Notes under the pieces: generated by a model
What the model saw: the letters and a program-made list of their open reading frames with translations, nothing else
The model's database searches: none
What the model was told of the DNA's origin: nothing
Made by a program: the position numbers and the translations under genes
Part shown: piece after piece, positions 33,359-44,845 of the stretch
Layout of the letters: every line of letters starts with the position of its first letter
Numbering within the stretch: the first letter of the stretch is position 1
DNA from: Diabrotica undecimpunctata
Taxonomy: Eukaryota; Arthropoda; Insecta; Coleoptera; Chrysomelidae
NCBI RefSeq assembly: GCF_040954645.1
Contig: NC_092805.1
Location: 16,580,741-16,644,740 of the forward strand
Reading direction: 5' to 3'
Length of the DNA: 64,000 bases

Positions 33359-34379
33359 AGTCAGAGTATTAGGGCTCCCGGCAAGTGTCTAAAATAAATA
33401 TTTATTTGAAAATATATAAGAGAAAAGGAATTTTTGGCTTACCTCGTCAAGAGACCACTCAAACAAAATTTCGTCCTGTCTGTTGGACGTTCAAAGAGAG
33501 AAAGAGTGATGAACGGCGAGGAGTTTACGAACGGTCCAATTTTGAGGAGACTCGGCGGAAAGATGGCGTAAGCAACATTTATTTGAATATTTATAGGAAG
33601 GAATTATAATAATAAATTTTGAAAGTTTGAAAAATAATTTGAAACTTTTGAAACGGTTACAATATATCTGTTTGTTTTATATACTCACTGTTTGTGTGAG
33701 TGAGCACTCACACGCATGTAGAAACAATTTTTTTAGCACATAAATAAATGTTTATTTTATTTTACTTCTTTGTCTAACAACTCTATTACAACCGGCACTA
33801 CTATACGTTATAATAGCCCTTGTAGTTTGTAACATATTTCTTTATATTTCGATTAAGCTGATAACAAGAAGGGAGAGTCATAAAAATCAATGATCTGCAT
33901 GCTTTATTCCATTAGATCCGGTTCTGATAATTTCCTCGTCCGGATAAGACACACCTCTACATCTTGCTGCTAAATGCACGGTTTATGCAGTAATTGAATA
34001 ATTCTGAAGCCAGTCACGCCGTGAACTCTATTACCTTAGTCTGGATTTGCTTAATAAATTTTAATGGAGCAGCAAACTATTTTAGTGCCATTTGGATGCT
34101 GGAAGGAAATGAAAATCTACCAAAAACCATGGACTTACCTCTTCTGGCAATTAACTTTAAACAGACGTACATAAAAGATGAGAAAATGTTCTGTTAGATT
34201 ATATAAACTTCGTACTTTGTGATGGATTAAGAAGTTGAGATTAAGAAATTGTGTCAGTTATGTTTCCTTAATATCGTGGCCTGAATGTTAGGTTTTGAAC
34301 TATTACTGGGTTAATAAATAAAGCAATGCATTCAAGAAACAAGGAAATGTCTCTAAAATAAAATTATAAATAATAATAA
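33359..34379. other. No gene recognised
   Basis: Intronic sequence. A plus frame at 33385-33609 (SNFEETRRKDGVSNIYLNIY) and one at 33994-34197 have no known motif. Confidence 0.4.
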
Positions 34380-37300
34380 ATACAGTAAATTCCATTAACT
34401 TACATCTCTACAACAATTAATGGAATTCTCAGAAAACATTTCGTTGTAGTAAAAGGCGCGGTAAACTGCACTGAAGTTCTCCATAATATTTTTAATTACT
34501 TACTTCGTTTAGAATATGTTTGCCTGTATTATCAGTGAGAGTTAATTTGTATAAAATGAGGAGCAAAAATTCAAATGGAATTTTAAATATTATTGTTTAT
34601 TTGGCTAATAATAAATGTATTAATATAATGGTTAACCTGCTGTACAATTATTTTGTAAATAGCATTATAATAGTGTACTTACTGATTATTTAAATTTATA
34701 AATCATCACCATCGTCACTAAATTCACTACCGCTACCATTATGTAAATCTATAATTACTGGATTAATTTCACTAATTTTATTTTCCCGGATTTACCACTC
34801 TTCTATTAATTTTTCATATTTATTTACATTTTTGGTCCATATTTCTGGAGTTGCAGTTTTAAAAGCTTCTTGCCACATTTCCCTAACTGCATCGTCACTG
34901 TATCCACTGCATCCAACGTGATTATCATAATACCTTTTACATATACCCCAGATGTGTTCGATGGGATTAAACTGGCAGTGATACTTGATGTCCATAACTT
35001 GATACAATTTGGTTAACTATATAAACTGTTTTATAGTTGTAGTAACAAAAAGGTTTCGTAATGGAGTACAAAGTGCAAAAACCTATTCAAGCGCAGATAC
35101 AGATACGGACCATAATCTATTACTAGCAAACGTCCACATTTAACTCAGAAAACCGGAGAAAAAAGTTAAAACCACCAAAAAAACATCAAAAACCTAAAAG
35201 ACGACAACTGCCAGCAGCAACTAAACGTAAAGATAAATAAATTAATTGAAGGAAGCGTGGAATGGGCAGATATGAAAAAAGCCATACTAAAAGCGGAAAA
35301 AGAGGTCCATAAAAAAATTAAAGAACTTAAAGGCAACACCAGACAAGGAAGAAAACTCATAACAAGAGATAATAATGGAGGAATACTTACTGAAGAGAGT
35401 AAAATAAAGGAAGTATGGGAACAATATATAATCCATCTGTTCTATGACGAGAGGGAAAATGAACAAGATATAGGTGAAGAAGAACAATACCTACAAATTT
35501 TACCTTCAGAAGTAAAGAATGCCCTACAGAATGCAAAACAAGAAAAAGCACCGGGTTCTGATCAAAGTTGAACTGTTAAAAGCCTTAGATGACGGTAATA
35601 TAAAGAGACTCACCCGAATTCTCAACCACATATATGTTGAGGGCAACATCCCGGAGGAATGGCTTAAATCGATATTTTTACCTCTACCAAAAAACAACAA
35701 TCCCAAATCATGCAATGACTATAGATTGATAAGCCTAATGTGCCACCCTTTAAAGATTCTCTTGAAAATTGTTTAAAACCGAATTTATAAGAAATGTGAG
35801 GAGCAGATAGATCAAACGCAGGTTGACTTCAGAAGAGGAATGAGTACAAGAGAGGAATTATTTGCGTTGATGATACTCTTGCAGAAATGTCGGGAATATA
35901 ACAAGAGTGCATATGTATGCTTCATAGACTTTAGGACGGCTTTTGACCAAGGGCAGCATATGCAGTTAATAGATGAATTAAAAAACATTAATTTAGACAA
36001 AAAAACATTGAGTTTATTAAGGCTATGTACTGAAAACAGAAAGCAGTAGTAAAGGTGAACGATATAGAAATAAATAATATACCGATTGCGAGAGGGGTCA
36101 GGCAAGGATGCGTCCACCGATGACACGGTAATTGTGGCTGAGAGTATAGAAGAACTACAAACTTTACTAGATGCAATAAATAGTGAATGCATTCAAATGG
36201 GACTTGACATCAACACAGATAAGACCAAATTTATGATAGTATCAAGGAGTTCAATAAATAATGAACAACTAACTCTTGGTGGACAGCAAATAGAGTGACA
36301 AAATATAAATATCTTGGAGCTTACGTCAACACAGAATTAGATCCAGACCAAGAGATCAGGTTACGAATAGAAATGGCAAGGGCAGCGTGTTAAAATTCAA
36401 GCAATTGTTCTGTGACAAAAATCTAAATTCTGCGCTGAGACTGAGGTTTATAAAATGTTACGTCTGGTCCCAACTATTGAACGGGGTAGAAAAATGGACG
36501 TTAAAAGCGCAAATAGTTAAGAATCTTGAAGCCTTTGAACTTTGAATATACCGGAGAATATTAAGAATTCCATGGTCACCAATGAGGAAGTGCCGAGAAG
36601 GATGGGTCGAGACAAAAAATTGTTGAGAATAATAAAAGTACGCAAGACTGCATACCTTGGACACATACTGAGGAATGATAAATATAGTCTTTTGCAGGTC
36701 ATCATGCAGGGTAGAGTCGATGGCAAAAAGAGAATAGGTAGAAAGAGGAAGTCATGGCTGCGAAATATTCGAGACTGGACAAACATGGCTGTAGACGAAT
36801 TATTCCATGTTGGAAAAGACAGAGAAACTTTTAGAAATGTGGTCGCCAACCTCCGTTAATGGGGACGGCATAGGAAGAAGAAGATATAAACTGTAGGTTT
36901 TTCATTACGTTTCGAAATTTCCAGTAACTCTGATTTGAAGGCGTATTCCGGAAAATTGATATTATTTTTAACTAACCAATTTTTTATGCTCGGTACTTTC
37001 CACGACTGTTTTGGTTGTTTCTCCAAAATCTCCGAATAGCAAGTCGCATTATCTAAAACTATAGCTGATGGTTCACTAAAACCAGGTAAATCGCTCACTC
37101 AAACCAGGTAAAGAAAAAATCAAATTCTATAAAGCCTTCTTTTTCTCCTGCATGAAGAATGATGTGTCTTTTGCCTTCGTTTCCTGTGTGTTTTATTGAT
37201 TTTATGCAGTCATCTTGTCAAATTCTTTTAATTCCACCCTTTGCAAATATCCATGTCTCATCTAAGTATACGAATGTTGCATTTTCAGATTTAAGTCTAG

Positions 37301-37969
37301 TATATTCTCTCAAAAATTTACTTCTTTTGTGAACCACACTACTCCTTTCGCATAAAAATAACCTACATATTATTTTCTTTTTTGAATTTAAATCCTCTTA
37401 CAACACTTTCCAAAAGCTAGTCCTCTTATTTTAGAATTTTTTCTTTCTCTTATTTGGACCAGTAAAGTATCTAAACTGACATGTTGATTGTTTTCTCGCA
37501 TTCGATACGAAATATTGCGAATTTCAAATTTTTCTCCGTCAGGTCAGTCAATACTCCTAGAGGGTTTACGAGATGTTTTCTTGTCTTCGTGATACTCAGT
37601 CACAGTAAGTTTTTCTTTAGAATCTTTGCAGTCTTCATAACAGTTTTTAGCTTACTTTCACTTTCATTCCGAGTGCGCACAAGTCACAAACGCGTCGATT
37701 TATACATAATAATGACTTAATTAAATTAATAAATAAATTCTTTAAAATTAACTTTAAATTCCAACGCGTGCGCGTTGTTAGAAAAAACAAAAGGTTCGTT
37801 ATAAAATGTCGGGCAGAATGGATGACTTCTGGCCAGTTAAATAAAAAATTGTACTCCGATGATGTAGTTTACTCCGAAGTATTTTTTTATATTAACAAAA
37901 ATTAAAAGTGGAAGGTTTTCTGCGAATTCCATTAATCGTTTACAGTTGTAAGTTGGTTGAATGTACTGT
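34380..37969 (-). mobile_element. Sailor-like transposon copy B, both ends, split by LINE F
   Basis: Right inverted end near 37922-37969 (reverse complement begins TACAGTACATTCAACCAACT) pairs with the diverged left end at 34382 (TACAGTAAATTCC...). Minus-strand coding: NATFVYLDETWIFAKGG (first Asp), GKRHIILHAGEKEGFI, then SAIVLDNATCYSEILEKQPK (second Asp), INFPEYAFKSELLEIS, and beyond LINE F, SYGHQV.YHCQFNPIEHIWG (Glu; the LRLPP segment is deleted). About 81 residues lie between the second Asp and the Glu, consistent with DD82E. Without the LINE the element would be about 1.73 kb. Several stops and a deletion after EGFI make it dead. Confidence 0.75.
35030..36883 (+). mobile_element. LINE F, 5'-truncated, nested in Sailor-like B with 11-bp TSD
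   Basis: Flanked by identical ATATAAACTGT at 35019-35029 and 36884-36894. It begins in the endonuclease C-terminus (FRNGVQSAKTYSSADTDTDH). Then EWADMKKAILKAEKEVHKKI, EEQYLQILPSEVKNALQNAK, FLPLPKNNNPKSCNDYRLIS, YVCFIDFRTAFDQGQHMQLI and GVRQGCVH. A deletion removes the 'YA' of YADD (resumes DDTVIVAESIEELQTLLDAI). The tail is RRMGRDKKLLRIIKVRKTAY, LGHILRND and WLRNIRDWTNMAVDELFHVG, ending in AGGAAGAAGAAG. Frameshifts near 35570, 35780 and 36300. Confidence 0.85.
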
Positions 37970-38449
37970 ACTAATAAGGCCAATGCGTTGTAGATGCAGA
38001 GAATTATGTAGTTCTATTAACACAAGAGAAGAGTATGGATGTGAAAGGATTGCCAGCAACTACACCCTAATAAAGACATAGACTAAGATGGAGACTAAGG
38101 GTTATATCCAAAAAATTGTGGATCGCAATGTAAGATGGATATCATGACTAAAATTGTTTTATTTAACAAAGGAAAGAATGCAAGATTGGAAAATACTAGC
38201 AAGAAACAGAAAACAGAGGGAAACAATATGTTGCTATAGGTGGATAAACAAGACAAAGAGGACGACCATGAAACAATAATTATGAGTCATTTAAATATGA
38301 TCTACAAAGTATATAATGTTAAAAAATTATACTTTAGTTAGACAATTAGATAATTACATCCTTGGGCATAAAAAATGTAGAAAAGTAGTGGAGAAATTCC
38401 AAGCCATACTCAGATAAGGCCTGTAGTGCTATATTATTATATAAAACAC
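37970..38449. other. No gene recognised
   Basis: Intronic, A-rich on the plus strand; short frames such as ERMQDWKILARNRKQRE are suggestive of element-derived coding sequence but not assignable. Confidence 0.35.
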
Positions 38450-38804
38450 TAAAAGTTATAATGAATAAAAAGACTAATGGATAAAAAGAGAAACGAGTGG
38501 ATAAGAGAGAAAACTAAAGTGAGGGATATTAGACAAGAAGTTGCAAAATTGAAATGGAGATTTGCCGGACACAATATAAGACAAAAAGAAGACCTATGGA
38601 ACAAAATTCTTATAAGTTGGAGACCGTGGGAATATAAACGAAGCAGAGGAAGGCTCCAAATGAGATGGGCAGATGATATCAAGAAGCACGTGGGCTCTAG
38701 GTGGATGACTATAGCGACAGACAGAGAAGAATGGAAAAGGATTGGGCAGGCCTATGTCCAAAGATGGACCGAAGAAGGCTAATTAGATAGATAGATAGAC
38801 TAAA
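38450..38804 (+). mobile_element. LINE G C-terminal fragment with (GATA)n tail
   Basis: The 101-codon frame 38477-38782 reads NEWIREKTKVRDIRQEVAKL, KWRFAGHNIRQKEDLW, SWRPWEYKRSRGRLQMRWAD and ATDREEWKRIGQAYVQRW, then a stop and a short TAGATAGATAGATAGA tail. This is the last block of a LINE ORF2, 5' truncated. The tandem tetranucleotide tail is typical of some LINE clades that end in microsatellites rather than poly-A. Confidence 0.75.
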
Positions 38805-40018
38805 AGTTAACATTAAAAAATATTTATTTTTTATAATATTTAGGTATAACAACATGACATAATCTTTTACATATAAACTTGATGTAATAATGTCTTTTTA
38901 TATAGCGGTACTCTTATTCTTAGTTATACTTCACAAATTCAAACTAAAAGAGACAAGCAATAGTAAAAATTAAAAATAATGCCTTACTCTTATCTAAGAA
39001 TTTATTACTTTATATATTCAGATCCTTTAAAGGACAAAAAATGTATAGGCCAAACCTTCAAAATGCTCAGGTCCAATAAATTCTCGGTGAATCATAAGGT
39101 TGTAGTTTTATGTATCTTTTTACAAATTTTGTCAAATCAAATCTGAAAATAAAAAGAAAGTACTTAAAAATCAATTAGTAACATGCCAGTTCCGCCTTCT
39201 TAATTCTAACGAATTAAAATAACAGTAGTACTACTTGTAGGATGGTACCATTAGTACCGCCCTTATTTTGATTTCGTCTTTACTATCGAGTTATCAATAT
39301 AGAACAGTTACGAATTTATGATTGTGTGCTATCACTTGTTGGATCATAGACGTGAATACCATTTGGGTTTTTATGGGTTGTTCTTAATTTTAAAATTGCC
39401 ACTCTATCATTTAGAGAGATGAAGTTTATGACTGACTGCGCAATTTTGTGCGAAACTAATATTAAATGGTTCACCTATTATTATTTCCGTTCACTTAAAA
39501 TTCTCATTCAATAAAGAAACCACGAAGAATCATTGGTAACCATGCAACTGACAAAACACTACGGTGTACCTACCTCTCTCTTCAAAAAAGTTAAAGATAA
39601 TAACAATATCTGGTCTACTTTTAGTTAATTAGGTATTAAATAAGACATAAATCATGTGCAGACAGTAAAAGGGAAGATAAACGCCCCTAGCTACATTTAA
39701 TCTATTTTAAGGTCCCGAATACCTCATTTAACGATATAACCTATTAACCTTTTTTTCTGGTACTAAACGTCTGGCATAGATATATAACTATTTTAACACT
39801 TTAAGGAACAAAAAAATAGTACACAGAAACCCGATATCGGAAGCTGCCGCGACGTCATCAGACACATATTTCAAACGGTTAGAGGTCATTGTCACTGTCT
39901 TTATTTCATTGCCACAGATCAAAAAAATCTATTAAGTACATACGCACATGTAAAACTATTTTAATCTAGACACATATCCTGTTGGAGTATGAGAATAATT
40001 GTAATTTTGTATTTACAG
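38805..40018 (+). other. fng intron, 3' part
   Basis: No transposon motif recognised. Ends with GTAATTTTGTATTTACAG, the acceptor for the exon at 40019. Confidence 0.6.
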
Positions 40019-40121
40019 ACGGCCATATGATCAACACCAATTGCTCTGCTTCTCACAGCAGGAAGGCGCTTTGCTGTAAGATGTCCGTTGAGTTCGATAC
40101 TTTTCTGAAGACGGATAAAAA
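40019..40121 (+). CDS. fng: fringe internal exon, 103 nt
   Basis: After AC (completing Asn from the upstream exon), 33 codons read [15 protein letters not shown], then [18 protein letters not shown], and two leftover bases AA before donor GTGAGT. The 'TNCSA.HSR.AL.CKM.VE.D.FL....K' segment is a conserved signature of Fringe glycosyltransferases. In the family it immediately precedes KWFCHFDDDNYVN, which holds the DDD metal and UDP-sugar binding motif; the AA plus a purine would supply that Lys. No exon encoding the DDD motif was found in the remaining 24 kb. No stop or frameshift, in contrast with all surrounding sequence. Confidence 0.9.
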
Positions 40122-40639
40122 GTGAGTACGATTTTTGACCTTGACCGACAAATCTTTTTTTTTTGTAATAGCAGCTGTCAGTTTTTTATAAAAACCAAAA
40201 TGATGCATCGCATCCCCCACAAATGAGTTTCATTTATTATAGTCGATTGGATCTAATCATTGTTTATAATAAATTACAGTTTTGTTGGGAGTATAAAACA
40301 CTTACAACATTATGACTTACCGTGGTTATACTATTTGGGCACAAAATGCTGTCGTTGAAAAATACATTTGCGCAGCTAACAAATGTCACTTTCGATAAAA
40401 AAGCGACAAAAAAACAATTTACAAATTTTAAAAGATTTTAACCATTTCGGTTATGATTTTTTATTTTTGAAAATAAAAAATTCAAAGTTGACATATGTAT
40501 TTATTAAATATCTTCCGGATTTTTGACAGTTTGATGTTTTAACTTTTTAATAATTTTCTGACAAATAAGGTCGTGTAAAATTTTGAGACACTGGGTAAGT
40601 GGTTAAAACAAGATAAAAAAGATAAATTAAAACAATTTT
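40122..40639 (+). other. fng intron, start of next
   Basis: Starts with donor GTGAGTACG. AT-rich, no coding signal. Confidence 0.55.
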
Positions 40640-40820
40640 TATTAACTATTGGTATGTTACTGCTCATAGTAGAAGGCAAGACTGAAGGTTATCATGGTAA
40701 GAAACTTAAGAGAATGATTCCAAATAACAGAAGCAAACATAATACATGAAGCACAAAACAGGGAAACTTATCGTTTGATGATCGCTAACCTTCGATACAG
40801 GGCGGCACATAAAGAAGAAG
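40640..40820 (+). mobile_element. LINE 3' end fragment
   Basis: Reads VRNLREWFQITEANIIHEAQ, NRETYRLMIANLRY, followed by AAAGAAGAAGA. It is the 'WLRNLREW......LF.AA....I..MIANLR' tail of the same LINE group as LINE F, in a distinct variant. The rest is absent. Confidence 0.6.
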
Positions 40821-40939
40821 ACTGGTATGATACTTGAAGATCGATTCTTTTTTTGTTATGTATTATACAAATGAAAATTACAGTTTATACAAAATGCCTG
40901 TACAAAACATGAATTTGCACCTAATCTTAATGTGTTTCC

Positions 40940-41230
40940 GTTTACACCAAGTAGACACGTCATTAAAAAGCTTAACTAGAGCACTGATGAGGTCTTCTCT
41001 TGTATTATATTTAAGAGTTTAGCTAGGATGTTGTCTGGTCCAGTTTCGTTCTTGGTTTTGGCAAATTTAATTACTTCAGATTTTAAAATTTCAGGTTGTT
41101 CTTGATTTACATTGCTCTATATGTTTGGGCTGTCATCTTTGAAAAATTCAGTTATATAGTTATTCCATGTTTTAAGTATTTCTCTTATGTCTCTCTCATG
41201 TATCTCTATTAAAAATACTCATATGTTCTA
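40940..41230 (-). mobile_element. LINE fragment, linker before RT
   Basis: Minus strand gives FAKTKNETGPDNILAKLLK and NTREDLISALVKLFNDVS, matching the 'K...GPDNI..ELLK......L..LFN..' block that opens LINE RT domains. Preceding frames are broken. Confidence 0.5.
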
Positions 41231-42139
41231 AAAATCATCGCCTTAAGTAAATGAGAGACGCTAGAACTCTACGCTAGATTATGAAAATCACGAAATTCTG
41301 TTCATATACGTGTAGAAATATAAAACCAACACCAAGAATAGAATATTTTACCTAAAACGTTATACCACAGACCAACAAAAAACTGTTATTTACCACTCCC
41401 ATACAGACGGGCTTTATTCATCACACGTCAAATTAATGACACTTGTACGTGCTTCCTCATTTTGATGATAGTCCATGTTTTATTATGTATATATATCTGC
41501 ACGATTCTCCAAATGCCCTTTGTGTCCTAAACGGTATATACAAAACGTAAAGTGAAATCGCTGTGAAATTTTCAACATTAATAACACAGAGAGAGAGCTT
41601 TATTTTGTATCACAATGACGAATTATGCAACGTGGGTTCAAATACAATGTGGTTCGTTCCATATACAGAACGACGTTGAGGTATTGTACGCAAGGAAAAA
41701 AAGGAGTTAAGGTCATAAACATATTCATTACGTAGAGATATTTCCTCTACGGGGTGGTTTAAGAAGATATTCATTTTGATTTTCTCTTCGTTTGACAACC
41801 GATATTGTAGTGTACAAAATAGATATCTTATTTATTTCGACGTTTCAATTTCTACTTCAGAAATCGTTCTCAAAATAGTATCTTCGATACGCGTTACATT
41901 TTTAAAAGATAAATCGACAGAAGAAAAAAATGTTGCAAAAACATCTACTATATTTAAAGAATGTTCTGAATATACCAAGCTAAATACTTTGAAAGGACTT
42001 CGAGAGAAAAAATAAATACTTTTCCGACTATAGACAGCTAGGTGGGAATATTAACTTAAAAAGCTGTATAAAAATCTTCGAAGGCCCAGAACCATCCTGT
42101 GACATCAAGAACTCCACAACTCCACAAGAAATAAAACTT
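41231..42139. other. Mostly unassigned; Penelope-type motif at 41831-41880
   Basis: Contains TTTCGACGTTTCAATTTCTA followed by CTTCAGAAATCGTTCTCAAAA. This recalls the terminal repeat motif of Penelope-like elements ('cgacgttt.....cttc.gaa.tcgttctcaaaat'). No coding part nearby. Confidence 0.4.
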
Positions 42140-43400
42140 TCTTTTATTTTTTATTTTTATTTTTTTATTCTTCTTTACTTGCCATCTCCGCGACGGAGGT
42201 TGGCAATCATCATGGCTATTCTGATCTTAGATGCTGCCGCTCTGAATAGTTCGATTGATGTGCATCCGTACCATTCCCTCAACTTACGCAACCATGAGAT
42301 TCTTCTGCTTCCTACACTTCTCTTGCCCTGGATTTTCCCTTGTATAATTAATTGAAGTATTTTGTATCTTTCATTACGCATAACATGCCCTAGGTATTGC
42401 AGCTTTCGTGTCTTGATGGTTTTCAATATTTCCATTATTTTTTTGACTTTTCTCATGACTTCGTTGTTTGTTACATGCTCGGTCCATGATATATTTAGGA
42501 TTCTTCTATACACCCACAGTTCAAATGCTTCCAACTTTTTAGTAATCGACGCGTTAAGGGTCCATGCTTTTATCCCGTAAAACAGAGTCGAGAAAATATA
42601 ATACCTTGCCAGTCTCAAGTCTAATTGCAGTTTTCTTGCACAAAGTACTTTTCTCATTTTATTGAAGTTTGTTCGTGCTTTCTGTATTCGAACTTTAATT
42701 TCTTTGGAGTAATCGTTTGTGTGATTAATTATTGTGCCAAAATAATTGTAGTTTTCAACTTGTTCTAAAGTTTTACCGTTAATTGTCAGACTGTCATCAT
42801 TATTTTGGGTTTTTAATATGGTTGGAGGTCTTGAGGTTGTCTGCTATTATGATAGTATCGTCCGCATATCTAATGTTGTTAATTGGTGTTCCATTGACCT
42901 TTGCTGTTTCTCCCCCAAGAGCTCTTTGAATAATTTCTTCAGAGTATGCATTAAATAGTAGTAGTGATAATACACACCCCTGTCGCACTGCTCTTTTAAT
43001 TTCGAACTCTTGTGATGTTTGTTCATTAATGCCTATGTGTGCCTGCTGTTTATAATATAGATTTGTTACAATTCGAAGGTCATTGTATTGTAATTGTTTT
43101 GCTTTGAGGATATCCATTAGCTCTTTGCGGCAGACTTTATCGAAAGCCTTGCTGTAATCTATGAAACAAACGTACATATCTTGGTTCACATCTAAGCATC
43201 TCTGGATTAGTACTTTGAATGCGAAGAGAGTTTCACCGGTACCTACGCCTCTACGGAATCCAAATTGGGTTTCTTCAATATCCATATTTATAAGAACATT
43301 TTTAATAACAAATTTAATCAAATGTTTTTTTAAGGTTTTTTTAATAAAACTTTTAAATGGAGCCTTAAAGAATGGATTAGGATTTATAAAATACCTCTAG
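42140..43400 (-). mobile_element. LINE RT relic with intact YADD
   Basis: Two long minus frames. Frame 43321-42800: DIEETQFGFRRGVGTGETLF, MYVCFIDYSKAFDKVCRKEL, RAVRQGCVLSLLLFNAYSEE, NNIRYADDTIIIADNLK. Frame 42657-42175: MRKVLCARKLQLDLRLARYY, KLEAFELWVYRRILNISWTE, RKLQYLGHVMRNERYKILQL, RRISWLRKLREWYGCTSIEL, MIANLRRGDGK. The 3' end is AT-rich with A runs. Between the frames a short deletion and frameshift follow the catalytic YADD. A sister of LINE C. Confidence 0.8.
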
Positions 43401-43419
43401 AGTAAATGTTTGGGAAAGC

Positions 43420-43800
43420 ACAGTTGTTTAAATAATTATTCTCCAGGATAAACAATTTGAATAACTTATAAACTATTTGGTCGATCTCTTTGAAATTTGG
43501 GATACTTTAATAACTCATTAACTGTCACAATTATAAGTAGTTACATGTGTTGATGCAAAAAATCAACAATATTTAGTAATTTATAAATTAACATTTATAA
43601 ATTATTAAAAACCAAGTGTTTTTTATAAGTATCTCGGTAAATTGTTCATGTGTTTTATTTTGGAAACTCTCAAAATAAAGAGCTTTTTATGATCTACAAC
43701 TTTTATTTTAAATATTTTTCTTTAGAATGTATAATGAACTTTTTATAGGCAAAAAACTATGTTTTTCACCTTTTAAGATTGTTTAAAAAAAAGTAAATCA
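43420..43800. repeat. Non-coding repeat shared with 11280-11620
   Basis: See the partner block: shared 'aataactt.taaactatttg.tcgat' start, an 'aatttataaatta' middle and 'ctcggtaaatt' followed by 'aaaataaag'. No ORF. The remainder up to 44083 is unassigned. Confidence 0.4.
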
Positions 43801-44086
43801 AAATCAGCTGTACGTCTTTACGGATTTTTCATCAGCTACCCCTCATATATCTTTTAGAACCTTCAAATATCTGTAGGTATAAGATTTTTTCAGCTTTTTT
43901 TCTTTATTGACTGGGGTAAGGATTTTATACAATATAAAGGTGCCACGACCAAGTTGGGTTCCAGAAACAGGATATTTTGCCTGATTTAGAGAGCAAGAGA
44001 AGATAATAATATGCTAGACATACAGCAATCCTTTAACAAACGTTTGCCTTGGAAAATGATGGATAACAATGACGATTTATGATTTA

Positions 44087-44842
44087 AGGTCGTGGCATAT
44101 TATCATGCACGTTGCGTTTCCAGCACGTAGCGTTTAGTTTCCGAAAAATATAATTTAAATGGATTTAAATATGAACAACTTACACTGTCCGGAACGTATC
44201 GTATCAGACACCTAACGTTTCCGTTCAGTATATTCGAAAACAATATTTTACTGATGCCGACGGCTACGTAACGAGTCGTAACCGGTTGGTACGGATAATG
44301 TGAATTAGATGTCCGTCGTTTCCCCCCCGTTGTTTATTTATTGCATTTTTATTGCTTTGTGACAATTAATCACGGAAGTGATAAACAATTAAGACTTTTG
44401 TACGGAAGTGATACCTCTTCTTTTTAAAAATACTTTTTGGTTTGATATGTATGGCTTCGTTAAATGTAGAATTCTGTTTTTTAACTGAAGGTGTAATTAA
44501 ATTTAAAACATATTCAAACTGAATCCTATTCATTCTAAAATATCCATAATCTTTTTCATCGTCATCAATTAATTCTGTGTATAAAGTCCAGTATTCACAT
44601 TCCTTCTTCCTTTCTCTTAGCATTGGATGTACTTCAAACCTTCTTTTTACTACAGTTTTTCTTTCTTCATCGTTAAGTAAAAGAGCAATTGCACATAATT
44701 TTTGTCGAGAAAAGTGAGATCATATCTTCACCGAACCAAACTGAAACGTTCTATGTATGAAAATGTGAACGCGCAGTCCGATTGTTGGACTGGAAACGCT
44801 ACGTGCCGGAAACTATACGTGCACGATGATATGCCGCGACCT
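44087..44842 (-). mobile_element. PIF/Harbinger element, complete ends, truncated transposase
   Basis: 756 bases flanked by TTA at 44084-44086 and 44843-44845, the TWA-type target duplication of PIF/Harbinger. Terminal inverted repeats of about 55-60 bases begin AGGTCGTGGCATAT and, from the right, AGGTCGCGGCATAT; both continue into CACGTAGCGTTT. Minus strand encodes KLCAIALLLNDEERKTVVKR, RFEVHPMLRERKKECEYWTL and DDEKDYGYFRMNRIQFEYVL, NLITPSVKKQNSTFNEAI. This is the N-terminal part of a HARBI1-type nuclease ('R.FWVHP...R...GEY..L..EL...D...F..YFRM....F..LL..I.P'). The DDE domain is deleted, so it is a non-autonomous derivative. Confidence 0.85.
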
Positions 44843-44845
44843 TTA

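Larger units (their letters stand above)
22627..40018 (+). other. 17.4-kb fng intron loaded with transposons
   Basis: Bounded by donor GTAAGT at 22627 and acceptor TTTGTATTTACAG at 40018, phase 1. It contains at least eleven mobile-element segments on both strands (LINE A, B, E, F and G pieces, a Tc1 tail, Sailor-like B) and one (AT)n tract, listed separately. No conserved non-transposon exon was recognised inside it. Confidence 0.75.

Noticed and set aside
41455..41480. A 'CATTTTGATGATAG' stretch considered as the next fringe exon (HFDD motif)
   Set aside because: No acceptor in the right phase, a stop follows, and the conserved DNYVN continuation is absent.
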